55,767 nucleotides of DNA, from assembly GCA_016463225.1 (NCBI GenBank), contig JAEMRT010000026.1, forward strand, positions 1 through 55,767, in the 5' to 3' direction. The translations under genes were made by a program, and so were the position numbers. The DNA is from Sphingopyxis sp. Lineage in GTDB: Bacteria > Pseudomonadota > Alphaproteobacteria > Sphingomonadales > Sphingomonadaceae. The notes beneath the pieces are model-generated. The model was not told the DNA's origin. It saw only the letters and a program-made list of their open reading frames with translations, and did no database searches. This document shows, one piece after another, positions 42,449 to 50,990 of the stretch (the first letter of the stretch is position 1; the number at the start of each line of letters is the position of its first letter).

Positions 42449-43479
42449 TAATTCTCTACCCCCGCAGAACCGAGGTCATAGACGCGGCGCGCCGTCCCCT
42501 CGAACAGCGCCGCCTTCTGATCGGTCGATGCGTCCTCGGCGAGCCGCTTGAAGCTGTTCCATAAGGTCCGGTAGCTGCAGCTAGCCTTGTCGACGGGGAA
42601 ATTGCTTTCGAACATGCAGCGGTCGGTGCCGAACGCCTCGATGCAAAGTTCGACATAGGGACGCCACGCCCGCGCCAGCTCCGCCGACGACGCGGGGCTG
42701 TCGCGCGACTCGAAACCGAAGCCATAGCTCGGCATCCCCATGCCTCCGATCTTGACCGACACATTCGGCCGCGCCGCGAGCGCGCGAATCCCGGCAGACC
42801 ATATCGCGAACACGTCACCTCGCCGCGCTGCATAGGGACCGATCCCCAGGGGCGCGCCGATATGGTTCAGGATCACCGGCGTCTCCGCCGTCGCCGCCAG
42901 CTCGGCGAGGTCGGCAAGCTGGGTGAAATAGACCCAGGCGTCGAAGCGCATGCCCATCGCACCCAGCACTCCGAAACCCCGTCGGAAGTCCGGGTCGTGC
43001 AGCAATCGCTCGGGAGGCGTCAGCCGGGCCATCGACCCCAGCGCCGGGTCCCATTGCGCCTGTTGACGAACGCCTTTGAACCGCTGGCCCGCCACCGTCC
43101 GATGACCCGCCAGCAGCGCACCCACGTCGGCATCGCGCAAGTCCGCCCAGCCGATGATTCCGGCGCAAGCGCGGCGCGGCCCGAACAGGCCGCTCGCGCT
43201 GACCGCCGCGATGCCGTTGACATAGTCGGTTTCGCCCAGCGGCCGCAGCAGTTCCGGGCCATCGAGGCGGTACATGGCATTGTTCTGGACACAGATTGTA
43301 GCGCGGACATCATGCCCCGATTCCAGTTCCGCCAACAATTCGGGCAGCTGGAATGCCTCGGGCGGGCGAAGCCATAGATGATGGTGCGGATCGACGATCA
43401 GTCGCGCGGGATCGATCACCGGTTCGATCCGAGCCGCGTGCCAGCGATCGAGGTCCGCTAGGCTCCGCTGCACGGCCAA
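42448..43479 (-). CDS. Amidohydrolase family protein (COG3618, LigI-like)
   Basis: This 343-residue TIM-barrel amidohydrolase has the metal site PHHHLWL at about residues 30-36, a mid-protein NHIG, and C-terminal ESNFPVDK with the metal Asp. Relatives hydrolyse lactones or cleave beta-diketones, for instance 2-pyrone-4,6-dicarboxylate lactonase. The frame begins at TTG 43479, but GTG 43473 has better spacing from the GGGAGGG ribosome site and may be the true start. It is divergent from the enoyl-CoA hydratase operon. It may open a ring of the pathway's cyclic intermediate. Confidence 0.85.
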   Translation of the reverse strand: MAVQRSLADLDRWHAARIEPVIDPARLIVDPHHHLWLRPPEAFQLPELLAELESGHDVRATICVQNNAMYRLDGPELLRPLGETDYVNGIAAVSASGLFGPRRACAGIIGWADLRDADVGALLAGHRTVAGQRFKGVRQQAQWDPALGSMARLTPPERLLHDPDFRRGFGVLGAMGMRFDAWVYFTQLADLAELAATAETPVILNHIGAPLGIGPYAARRGDVFAIWSAGIRALAARPNVSVKIGGMGMPSYGFGFESRDSPASSAELARAWRPYVELCIEAFGTDRCMFESNFPVDKASCSYRTLWNSFKRLAEDASTDQKAALFEGTARRVYDLGSAGVEN

Positions 43480-43671
43480 TCCCTCCCTTCCGTTCTATAT
43501 GCCGGAAAGCATACGGCCATGTTCCTTCGGGACGCAACATGAGAAGCGCTCATCCGGCCGCCAGTAAAATTGGCTTGTTGTTCATCGGCCTGTCGGCGGA
43601 TTGAGGTCGTGAACAGGGCCGCCGCCAGTCGTCGGTGCGCGGCCCGTAGAGGATGGAAGACGGGGAAGAAA

Positions 43672-44508
43672 ATGGCGTCAGCGGCGAAAGACGAATATGA
43701 GCGCGAAGATCTGATTCTCGTTCGGCGCGCGGCCCGAGCGGAGGGTGGATTCGTCGCCTGGGTCTATGTGAACAATGAGACGAAGAAAAATGCGCTTCCG
43801 GTCGAAGGGCGCGCGCTGCTCGCCAAAACGATGACCGAGCTGGCGAACGAACCCGATCTGCGCTGCGTCGTGCTAACCGGGGTCAAGGATAATTTCATCG
43901 GCGGGGCGAATATCGGGCAGATGGCCGATTTCCCCGATCATGTGATTGCCGAGCTGGGCAGCAAGACGACTCATCACGCCTGCGATTCGATCCGCCGCGT
44001 GCCGGTGCCGGTGATCGCGCGGATCGAGGGCTATTGCCTGGGGGCGGGGATGGAGATCGCCACTTCCTGCGACATGCGCATCGCTTCCACCGGTGCGCGA
44101 TTCGGCATGCCCGAAGTGAAATATGGCGTGCCCTCCGGTATGGAAGCCTGCCTGATCCCGCGTCTAACCGGATGGGGCAAGGCCATGGAACTGGTCTTCA
44201 CCGGCGAGATGATCTCGGCCGAAGAGGCCTATCATTTCAACTATGTCGAAAAGCTGGTTTCGCCGGAAGAGCTGGACGCGCAAACCGAACGCTGGGTGAC
44301 GGCGATCTGCGAAGCTGGGCCCCGCGCCATTCGCATCCAGAAAGAATTGTGCCGGGACTGGGAACAGATGTCGATCAGCGATGCGGTGCAGGCAGGGGTG
44401 CGGGCCGTCGGCCGCGCCCACACGACCGACGAGCCCAAGCGGTTGATGTCGGCCTGGCGCGAACGCCAGCGGTTGCGGCATGAGGCGCGTGGTGGCGACG
44501 GCTCCTGA
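43672..44508 (+). CDS. Enoyl-CoA hydratase/crotonase with both catalytic glutamates
   Basis: This 278-residue crotonase starts at ATG 43672 (MASAAKDEYE) with a purine-rich ribosome site (GGGGAAGA). The oxyanion-hole residues are seen in FIGGANIGQ and GYCLGAGMEIATS. The two hydratase glutamates are present in MPEVKYG and KAMELVFTG. It adds water to an enoyl-CoA, and is possibly a phenylpropenoyl or cyclic enoyl-CoA hydratase-lyase. It overlaps the acyl-CoA dehydrogenase by 29 bp and heads the operon running to 48359. Confidence 0.9.
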   Translation: MASAAKDEYEREDLILVRRAARAEGGFVAWVYVNNETKKNALPVEGRALLAKTMTELANEPDLRCVVLTGVKDNFIGGANIGQMADFPDHVIAELGSKTTHHACDSIRRVPVPVIARIEGYCLGAGMEIATSCDMRIASTGARFGMPEVKYGVPSGMEACLIPRLTGWGKAMELVFTGEMISAEEAYHFNYVEKLVSPEELDAQTERWVTAICEAGPRAIRIQKELCRDWEQMSISDAVQAGVRAVGRAHTTDEPKRLMSAWRERQRLRHEARGGDGS

Positions 44509-46129
44509 CGCGCTTCGGGCAAGCAACTCCGCTACATTTCGCACCATCCTGGCGGCGGTCGATGCCTATGCCGCGCGGGCCCGCGCCCGTGTCGAGGGGC
44601 TTGTGTCGAACGATGGCGACCTTGATGCCGCCCTGCTCAATTGTCATCAGCATGGCGCGCATGGCTTTGCGTGGATCGCTACCTATGCTGCGGCGCTTCG
44701 CGCGATGCTCGGCTGGGCAGAAGCGCTTGCCGCCGAGCGTGAACTTGCCGAGATTGAACAGCTGATCCTGGAAAACGGGTTCGCCGAATATATCGGGCAG
44801 TTGGCGGGCGGCCTGCCGATGAGCCAGGCCGAGATTGTCCGCCCTGCCGACATAGGGCTGGAGGTGGAAGCGGCAGAGCTGCTGGCTGCGGCGCGCGGTC
44901 TGCGCGCCGACCCAGGACGCATCGCTGCGCTGCTGGCCGGGGGCGCGGAGGCCGACCGCGCGCCGGGCGACGACATGCTCGTGATGATGGCGGACCAGTT
45001 CCGACGTTTCGTCGACGATCGCGTTGCGCCGCACGCCCATGGCTGGCACCTCGCCAACGAATATATCCCGATCGATGTGGTGCGGGACATGGCGGAGCTC
45101 GGGGTCTTTGGCCTGACGGTGCCCGAGGAATATGGCGGCTCGGGCCTTGGCAAGCTCGCCATGTGCCTAGTGTCGGAGGAGCTCTCGCGCGGCTATATCG
45201 GCGTCGGCTCGCTCGGCACACGATCGGAGATCGCCGCCGAACTGATCCGGCTGGGCGGCACCGAAGCACAGCAGGCCCATTATCTACCGAAAATCGCCAG
45301 CGGTGAGATACTGCCGACCGCCGTGTTCACCGAACCCGACAGCGGTTCCGATCTCGCCTCGCTCCGCACCCGGGCCGAGCTTCGGGACGGCCAATGGATC
45401 GTCAACGGCAACAAGACGTGGATCACTCATGCCGCGCGCAGCGACCTGATGACGTCGCTCGTGCGCACCAATGCGGCGCCCGGCTATCGTGGCCTGTCGA
45501 TGCTGCTCGCTGACAAGCCGCGCGGAGACGATGCCGATCCTTTCCCGGCGCCGGGCATGTCTGGCGGCGAGATCGAGGTGCTCGGCTATCGCGGCATGAA
45601 GGAATATGACATCGCTTTTTCGGACTTTGCCCTGCCGGAGGGCGCGCTGCTTGGCGGGGTCGAGGGACGCGGATTCAAGCAGTTGATGGAAACCTTTGAA
45701 AGCGCGCGTATCCAGACCGCGGCGCGGGCGGTCGGCGTGGCGCAAAATGCGCTCGAGCTTGGGCTTGGCTATGCGCAGCAGCGCATCCAGTTTGCCGAGC
45801 CGCTGATCGCCTTTCCGCGCGTCGCCAACAAGCTCGGCTGGATGGCGACCGAAACGATGATCGCGCGCCAGCTCTCCTACGCTGCCGCGCGCGCCAAGGA
45901 CGAGGGGCGCCGCTGCGACATCGAGGCGGGCATGGCCAAGCTGCTCGCCGCGCGGGTGGCGTGGAGCAACGCCGACAATGCGTTGCAGATCCACGGTGGC
46001 AACGGCTTCGCGCTTGAATATCCGATCAGCCGTGTGCTGTGCGACGCGCGCATCCTGTCGATCTTCGAAGGCGCGGCGGAAATCCAGGCGCAGGTGATCG
46101 CGCGCGGTCTGCTGGGACGCGGCAATTGA
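44480..46129 (+). CDS. Long acyl-CoA dehydrogenase with N-terminal extension ((2S)-methylsuccinyl-CoA dehydrogenase-like)
   Basis: This 549-residue acyl-CoA dehydrogenase is longer than the usual 380-400. The first about 150 residues form an extra helical domain as in (2S)-methylsuccinyl-CoA dehydrogenase (Mcd). The catalytic Glu is in FEGAAEIQ near the C-terminus, and the flavin-binding motifs TAVFTEPDSGSDLAS and WITHAARSD are present. The rest of the ethylmalonyl-CoA pathway is not in the window, so the real substrate may be another branched or dicarboxylic acyl-CoA. The start overlaps the crotonase. Confidence 0.87.
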   Translation: MRRVVATAPDALRASNSATFRTILAAVDAYAARARARVEGLVSNDGDLDAALLNCHQHGAHGFAWIATYAAALRAMLGWAEALAAERELAEIEQLILENGFAEYIGQLAGGLPMSQAEIVRPADIGLEVEAAELLAAARGLRADPGRIAALLAGGAEADRAPGDDMLVMMADQFRRFVDDRVAPHAHGWHLANEYIPIDVVRDMAELGVFGLTVPEEYGGSGLGKLAMCLVSEELSRGYIGVGSLGTRSEIAAELIRLGGTEAQQAHYLPKIASGEILPTAVFTEPDSGSDLASLRTRAELRDGQWIVNGNKTWITHAARSDLMTSLVRTNAAPGYRGLSMLLADKPRGDDADPFPAPGMSGGEIEVLGYRGMKEYDIAFSDFALPEGALLGGVEGRGFKQLMETFESARIQTAARAVGVAQNALELGLGYAQQRIQFAEPLIAFPRVANKLGWMATETMIARQLSYAAARAKDEGRRCDIEAGMAKLLAARVAWSNADNALQIHGGNGFALEYPISRVLCDARILSIFEGAAEIQAQVIARGLLGRGN

Positions 46130-47604
46130 GCGCCGTTGTCGGCGTTGTCGGCGCGGGGATAATGGGCCGCGGCATCGTCCAGCTTTTTGCGCAGGCGGGG
46201 CATGAGGTGCGGCTGTTCGACGCCGATGCCGATGCCGTGGTCGCGGCGGTGGGGTTCGTTGGGAGCATGATCGAGCGACAGATGGCGAAAGGGACGCTTT
46301 CCGCCGCCGATGGCGCCGCCGTCACCGCGCGCGTGAGGCCCTGTTCGGCGCTCGAAGATCTTGCGGGATGCGCGGTGGTCATCGAGGCGATCGTCGAGCG
46401 AATCGACGCCAAGCAGGCGCTTTTTCGCGAACTCGAACCACGGGTCGGCGCGGACTGCATCCTCGCCAGCAACACGTCGTCGCTGCTGATCAGCGCAATC
46501 GCTTCCGCCTGCGAAATGCCCGAACGTGTCGCGGGCCTTCATTTCTTCAACCCGGTGCCGTTGATGAAGATTGCCGAGGTGATACCTGGCGTGCTGACCG
46601 ATCCCGCGGTGACGGCGCGGTTGGTCGATCTCGTCGAGCGCGCCGGCCACCGCGCCGTGACCGCCGCCGACCAGCCCGGCTTTCTCATCAACCACGCCGG
46701 CCGCGCGCTCTATACGGAGGGGCTGCGGCTGGTCGAGGAAGGCGTGACCGATTTCGTCGGCGTCGATCGGATCGTGCGCGAAGCCATGGGCTTTCGCATG
46801 GGTCCGTTCGAACTGCTCGACCTGACGGGCCTCGACGTGTCGGGGGCGGTGATGCAGTCGATCTACGAACAATTTCAGCACGACCCACGCTATCGCCCAT
46901 CGCCGCTTGTGCCGCCCCGGCTCGGCGCTGGCCTCCTTGGCCGCAAGACCGGGCGGGGCTTTTATGCCTATTCTGACGGCGAGAGGGTCGAACCCGCCGA
47001 GGCGCCCGCGCCCGATGCGGCGGGCACGATCTGGCTTGGCGACGGTGTGGGACAAGAGGTCCGCGCCCTGCTTGGCGACGCGGTCGTGGACGGTCCCGAG
47101 GATCCGTCGCAGCCAGCACTGCTGCTGGCGCTGTGGGGCGAGGATGTGAGCGGCGCGGCCGTCCGCCTAGGTCTCGATCCCGCGCGCTGCGTCGCCATTG
47201 ATCCGCTCACCGATTTTGCCCGCCGCCGCACGCTGATGTATTCGCCGGCCACGCGGCCAGAGGTCGTGGCGGTCGGGCATGCGCTGCTAGCGCGCGATGG
47301 CCGCAAGGTCAGCGTTATCGCCGACAGCGCCGGTTTCGCCGCGCAACGCATCCTGGCGATGATCGTCAACACCGGCTGCGAAATCGCGCAGCGCGGCATC
47401 GCCGCGCCCGCCGATATCGACGACGCGGTGCGGATCGGGCTGGGCTATCCCGCGGGACCGCTGACCCTGGGCGACCGGATCGGAGCCACGCGTATCCTGG
47501 CGATCCTGGAAAGCCTGCAGCGGATCAGCGGCGACCCGCGCTATCGCCCCAGCCAGTGGCTGCGCCGCCGCGCGCTGCTCGGCATGCCTTTGACGGCGTC
47601 ATGA
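46126..47604 (+). CDS. Two-domain 3-hydroxyacyl-CoA dehydrogenase (PaaH-like)
   Basis: This 492-residue protein begins at TTG 46126, whose TTGA overlaps the upstream stop; the frame is open earlier but lies inside the acyl-CoA dehydrogenase. The N-terminal Rossmann fold has GVVGAGIMGRGI, and NTSSLLIS with GLHFFNPVPLMKI supplies the catalytic His. A second 3HCDH C-terminal domain occupies about 390-490, as in PaaH/PaaC-type enzymes. It oxidises a 3-hydroxyacyl-CoA with NAD. It overlaps the next crotonase by 4 bp. Confidence 0.9.
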   Translation: MSAVVGVVGAGIMGRGIVQLFAQAGHEVRLFDADADAVVAAVGFVGSMIERQMAKGTLSAADGAAVTARVRPCSALEDLAGCAVVIEAIVERIDAKQALFRELEPRVGADCILASNTSSLLISAIASACEMPERVAGLHFFNPVPLMKIAEVIPGVLTDPAVTARLVDLVERAGHRAVTAADQPGFLINHAGRALYTEGLRLVEEGVTDFVGVDRIVREAMGFRMGPFELLDLTGLDVSGAVMQSIYEQFQHDPRYRPSPLVPPRLGAGLLGRKTGRGFYAYSDGERVEPAEAPAPDAAGTIWLGDGVGQEVRALLGDAVVDGPEDPSQPALLLALWGEDVSGAAVRLGLDPARCVAIDPLTDFARRRTLMYSPATRPEVVAVGHALLARDGRKVSVIADSAGFAAQRILAMIVNTGCEIAQRGIAAPADIDDAVRIGLGYPAGPLTLGDRIGATRILAILESLQRISGDPRYRPSQWLRRRALLGMPLTAS

Positions 47605-48359
47605 GCGTCGCGGTCGATCACCCCGCGCCCGGTGTCGCGCGCATCCGCATCGACCGGCCCGATGCGCGCAATGCGATCAACGACGCGGTCCGCGCCGGAC
47701 TGTTCGAAGCGCTTGCCGAAGCAAAGGCAGATCCGGCGGTGCGCGCCGTCGTGATCGGCGGCATGAACCGTATGTTCAGCGCCGGCGGCGATCTTCCGAG
47801 CATGGTCGGGCTCGACGAGGCGGCCGCCTATGCGCGGCTGCGCGACGGACACCGGATCGCCGCGCTGGTCTGGGAATATCCCAAGCCCGTCGTCGCGGCG
47901 GTCGAGAAATTCGCCGTCGGCGCGGGGGCGGGCCTGGCGCTGCTGGCTGACGAACTCGTGATGGGTGAGGGGGCAATGCTGGGCTTTCCCTTTGCCCGCT
48001 TGGGCCTGCTGCTCGACTGGGGATTGTCGGGAACCCTGCGGCGGCGCGTCGGGCCGGAAACGGCGCTGCGTCTCTACGCGGCCGCTGCGTCGGTGAAGGC
48101 GCCCGAGGCGCTCGATCTCCGGCTCGCGGATCGGGTGGTGGCGGATGACGCAGTGGCCGATACCGCCGTCACCCGTGCCTCTAATCTCGCGAATGTGGCC
48201 CCCACCGCTTTCGCGCTCGCCAAAGCGCGCCAGCGCGGCGGCGCCGACGCGGCGCTGGAACTGGAGCGCGAGGCACGCGAACAGGCGGCCTGCCTGGTCT
48301 CGGCTGAGTTCGCCGAGGGCTATGCCGCGTTCCGCGAAAAACGCGAACCGCGATTCTAG
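47601..48359 (+). CDS. Crotonase-fold protein, PaaG-like isomerase (lacks hydratase glutamates)
   Basis: This 252-residue crotonase starts at ATG 47601, overlapping the dehydrogenase stop. The oxyanion hole FSAGGDLPSM and KFAVGAGAGLALLAD is present. The first hydratase glutamate is replaced (GFPFARLGL), and the second position is Arg (ALRLYAAA). An Asp in LLLDWGLSG matches the catalytic Asp of PaaG-type isomerases. It is therefore more likely an isomerase or ring-modifying enzyme than a hydratase. It ends 1 bp before the opposite-strand aldehyde dehydrogenase stop. Confidence 0.87.
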   Translation: MSVAVDHPAPGVARIRIDRPDARNAINDAVRAGLFEALAEAKADPAVRAVVIGGMNRMFSAGGDLPSMVGLDEAAAYARLRDGHRIAALVWEYPKPVVAAVEKFAVGAGAGLALLADELVMGEGAMLGFPFARLGLLLDWGLSGTLRRRVGPETALRLYAAAASVKAPEALDLRLADRVVADDAVADTAVTRASNLANVAPTAFALAKARQRGGADAALELEREAREQAACLVSAEFAEGYAAFREKREPRF

Positions 48360-49783
48360 CCCATCAACTGGGTCACGCCCTTCACATAGGTATAGCCGTC
48401 GAGCCCCTCTGCGCCACCTTCGCGGCCATAGCCCGACTCCTTGATCCCGCCGAACGGGACCTCGGGATAAGAGGAGGTATAGTGGCCGATCGACAGGCTG
48501 CCGCACTCGATTTCCTGTGTCAGCCGGTCGGCGATGCGGGCGCTGTCGGTAAAGGCGTAAGCAGCAAGACCGAACGGGACGGCGTTGGCCTTGGCGATCG
48601 CTTCGTCGAGGGTCGACACTCGGTGCAGCAATGCGAGCGGGCCGAAGGGTTCCTCGGTCATCGCCCGCGCATCGGCGGGCATATCGGCGAGGATGGTGAG
48701 CGGGTAGAGGAAGCCGGTATCGCCGATCCGCTGCCCGCCCGCCGCAACGCGCGCGCCGCGCAATGTTGCATCGGCGACATATCCCTCGACGGCATCGAGC
48801 CGGCGCTGGTTGATCAGCGGCCCCATCCGGCTGCCCGGATCAAGCGCCGGGCCGGTTCGACAGTCGCGGGCGGCGAGGGCGAAACTCTCGGCGAAGCGGT
48901 CATAAACGCGGTCATGGACGAAGAAGCGGGTTGGGGAGACGCAGACCTGCCCGGCGTTTCGCGACTTGCCGGCCACCGACAGCAGCCCCAGCGTGTCGAT
49001 GTCGGCATCGTCCCACACGATCACCGGCGAATTGCCGCCCAACTCCATGATCGCGGGCTTCATATGCCGGCCGCATAGCGCGGCGAGATGCTTGCCGACG
49101 GGCACCGACCCGGTGAAGGTGACGAGGCGGATCGCCGGGTGCGGGATCAGATATTCGGAAATCTCGGCGGGCTTGCCAAAGACGAGGTTGACGGCGCCCG
49201 GTGGTACGCCCGCATCGTGAAAGGCGCGGATCAGTGCCATCGGTCCCGACGGGGTTTCCTCGGCCCCCTTCAGGATGATCGAGCAGCCCGCCGCGAGGGC
49301 GCCGGCGACCTTGCGCGTCGGCGAAGCTAGGGGATAGTTCCACGGCGTGAACGCCGCGACGACGCCGATAGGCAGGCGCAGCGACAGCTTGCGGAATCCC
49401 GGCTGCGACGGAATGATCCGGCCATAAAGGCGGCGCCCCTCCGCCGCGTCCCAGATGATGCGCGCCCGCGCAGTGTCGACTTCGTTCAGTGCCTCGGGAA
49501 TCGTCTTGCCCTGGTCCATCGCGATAGCATGGGCGATGGTGTCGCGCCGCTCGCCCAGCAGGTCCGCCGCGCGCAGCATGATCGCCTCGCGCTCGGCGGG
49601 CGGCACCTTGCGCCAGACATCGAGCCCGCGCTCCGCTGAAGCAATCGCGGCGTCGAGTTCGGCGCGGCCCGCATGCGGCAGTTCGGCGATTACCGAACCG
49701 TCCGATGGGTTCATCACCTCCTCGCCCGGCGCGGCGCTGCGCCACTCGCCGCCGATCAGAAACTTCAGCTCGGGATATTCCAT
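48356..49783 (-). CDS. NAD(P)-dependent aldehyde dehydrogenase 2
   Basis: This 475-residue aldehyde dehydrogenase starts at ATG 49783 (MEYPELKFLIGGEW). It has catalytic C281 (AGQVCVSPTR), base E247 (IMELGGNSP) and N149 (PWNYP). It resembles semialdehyde dehydrogenases. It is divergent from the acyl-CoA dehydrogenase pair, and its stop overlaps the PaaG-like gene's stop by 3-4 bp. It likely oxidises an aldehyde intermediate in the same pathway. Confidence 0.93.
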   Translation of the reverse strand: MEYPELKFLIGGEWRSAAPGEEVMNPSDGSVIAELPHAGRAELDAAIASAERGLDVWRKVPPAEREAIMLRAADLLGERRDTIAHAIAMDQGKTIPEALNEVDTARARIIWDAAEGRRLYGRIIPSQPGFRKLSLRLPIGVVAAFTPWNYPLASPTRKVAGALAAGCSIILKGAEETPSGPMALIRAFHDAGVPPGAVNLVFGKPAEISEYLIPHPAIRLVTFTGSVPVGKHLAALCGRHMKPAIMELGGNSPVIVWDDADIDTLGLLSVAGKSRNAGQVCVSPTRFFVHDRVYDRFAESFALAARDCRTGPALDPGSRMGPLINQRRLDAVEGYVADATLRGARVAAGGQRIGDTGFLYPLTILADMPADARAMTEEPFGPLALLHRVSTLDEAIAKANAVPFGLAAYAFTDSARIADRLTQEIECGSLSIGHYTSSYPEVPFGGIKESGYGREGGAEGLDGYTYVKGVTQLMG

Positions 49784-49922
49784 CTGCCTCTCCGCTGCCC
49801 GTCGTCCGATTATTATTATTCGGGATATATTCCAAATGACAGATTTTCGGTCCAAGATCATTATATATCGGTTGAGGCGGGCCGGCCTTTGCCTGATGCG
49901 GAAAATCGAACGAGAGGATGTC

Positions 49923-50990
49923 ATGAATTTCGATTATTCCGACGACACGCTGGCAATGCGCGACGAGGTGCGTCGCGTCCTTGCCGAGCGTTTTCCTGTC
50001 GGCGCGGTGCGTCAGGCGGCCGATGCCGGGCAGCGGTTCGACCGCGGCTTCTGGTCACTGGCGGCCGGGATGGGCTGGCTGGGCGTCGCGATTCCCGAAT
50101 GCTTCGGCGGCGCCGCGCTGGGCGAGGAGGTGCTCTGTATGATCGCCGAGGAAATGGGCGCGGCGCTTGCGCCGGTGCCTTTCTCCTCGTCCATCCTGAT
50201 GGCCGCCGAGGCGTTGCTACGCTTCGGCAGCGAGGCCCAGCGCGAGTGCTGGCTGCCGCGGCTAGCAAGCGGCGAGACGATCGGTTGCCTCGCGTTGGCA
50301 GGCGAGATCGCTGAGAAGGGGGGGCGGCTTTTCGGCGTGAAGCTGCCGGTGATCGACGGCGATATCGCGGATATCGCTTTGGTCGCGGTTCATAATGCCC
50401 TCTATCTGGTCGAACTCGACCAGCCGGAGGTGCGCCGCGAGGCGGTCGACGCGCTCGACATGGTGCGCGTTTCGGCGCGACTGACACTCGACGGCGCCGT
50501 GGCGGAGAGGCTCGAGAACGCCGACCTTGCTCTCCTCACGGACCGTATCGCCATCCTGACCGCCTTCGAACAAGTCGGCGGCGCGCGCGCCTCGCTCGAC
50601 ATGGCGGTCGGCTATGCGCGGGATCGATATGCCTTTGGCCGCGCCATCGCGAGTTTTCAGGCGATCAAGCACAAGCTCGCCGACGTATATGTCGCGCTCG
50701 AACTCGCCAGGTCCAATGCTTACTACGGCGTCTGGGCGTTGGAGAATGAGGATGATTTGCCCGTGGCCGCCAGCGCCGCGCGCCTCGCCGCGACCGAAGC
50801 CTATAGCCTCGCCGCGAAGGAGAATATCCAGGTTCATGGGGGGATGGGCTTCACCTGGGAGGCCGATTGCCATCTCCATTACCGCCGCGCACGCGAACTG
50901 GCGGTGAACCTTGGTTCCACACGTGTCTGGCGCGACCGGTTGATCGACCATCTCGACGCAGCCCACTCAAATGGGGCGGAGGCGGCCTGA
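49923..50990 (+). CDS. Acyl-CoA dehydrogenase subunit A
   Basis: This 355-residue acyl-CoA dehydrogenase starts at ATG 49923 (MNFDYSDDTLAMRDEV) after GAGAGGA; the frame is open earlier, across the divergent promoter. The region IQVHGGMGFTWEADCHLHYRRA is characteristic, but the usual YEGT catalytic Glu position reads LGST. It is shorter than the partner directly downstream, and they share the TGATG overlap. Such pairs form heteromeric dehydrogenases for cyclic or steroid-side-chain acyl-CoAs. Confidence 0.9.
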   Translation: MNFDYSDDTLAMRDEVRRVLAERFPVGAVRQAADAGQRFDRGFWSLAAGMGWLGVAIPECFGGAALGEEVLCMIAEEMGAALAPVPFSSSILMAAEALLRFGSEAQRECWLPRLASGETIGCLALAGEIAEKGGRLFGVKLPVIDGDIADIALVAVHNALYLVELDQPEVRREAVDALDMVRVSARLTLDGAVAERLENADLALLTDRIAILTAFEQVGGARASLDMAVGYARDRYAFGRAIASFQAIKHKLADVYVALELARSNAYYGVWALENEDDLPVAASAARLAATEAYSLAAKENIQVHGGMGFTWEADCHLHYRRARELAVNLGSTRVWRDRLIDHLDAAHSNGAEAA

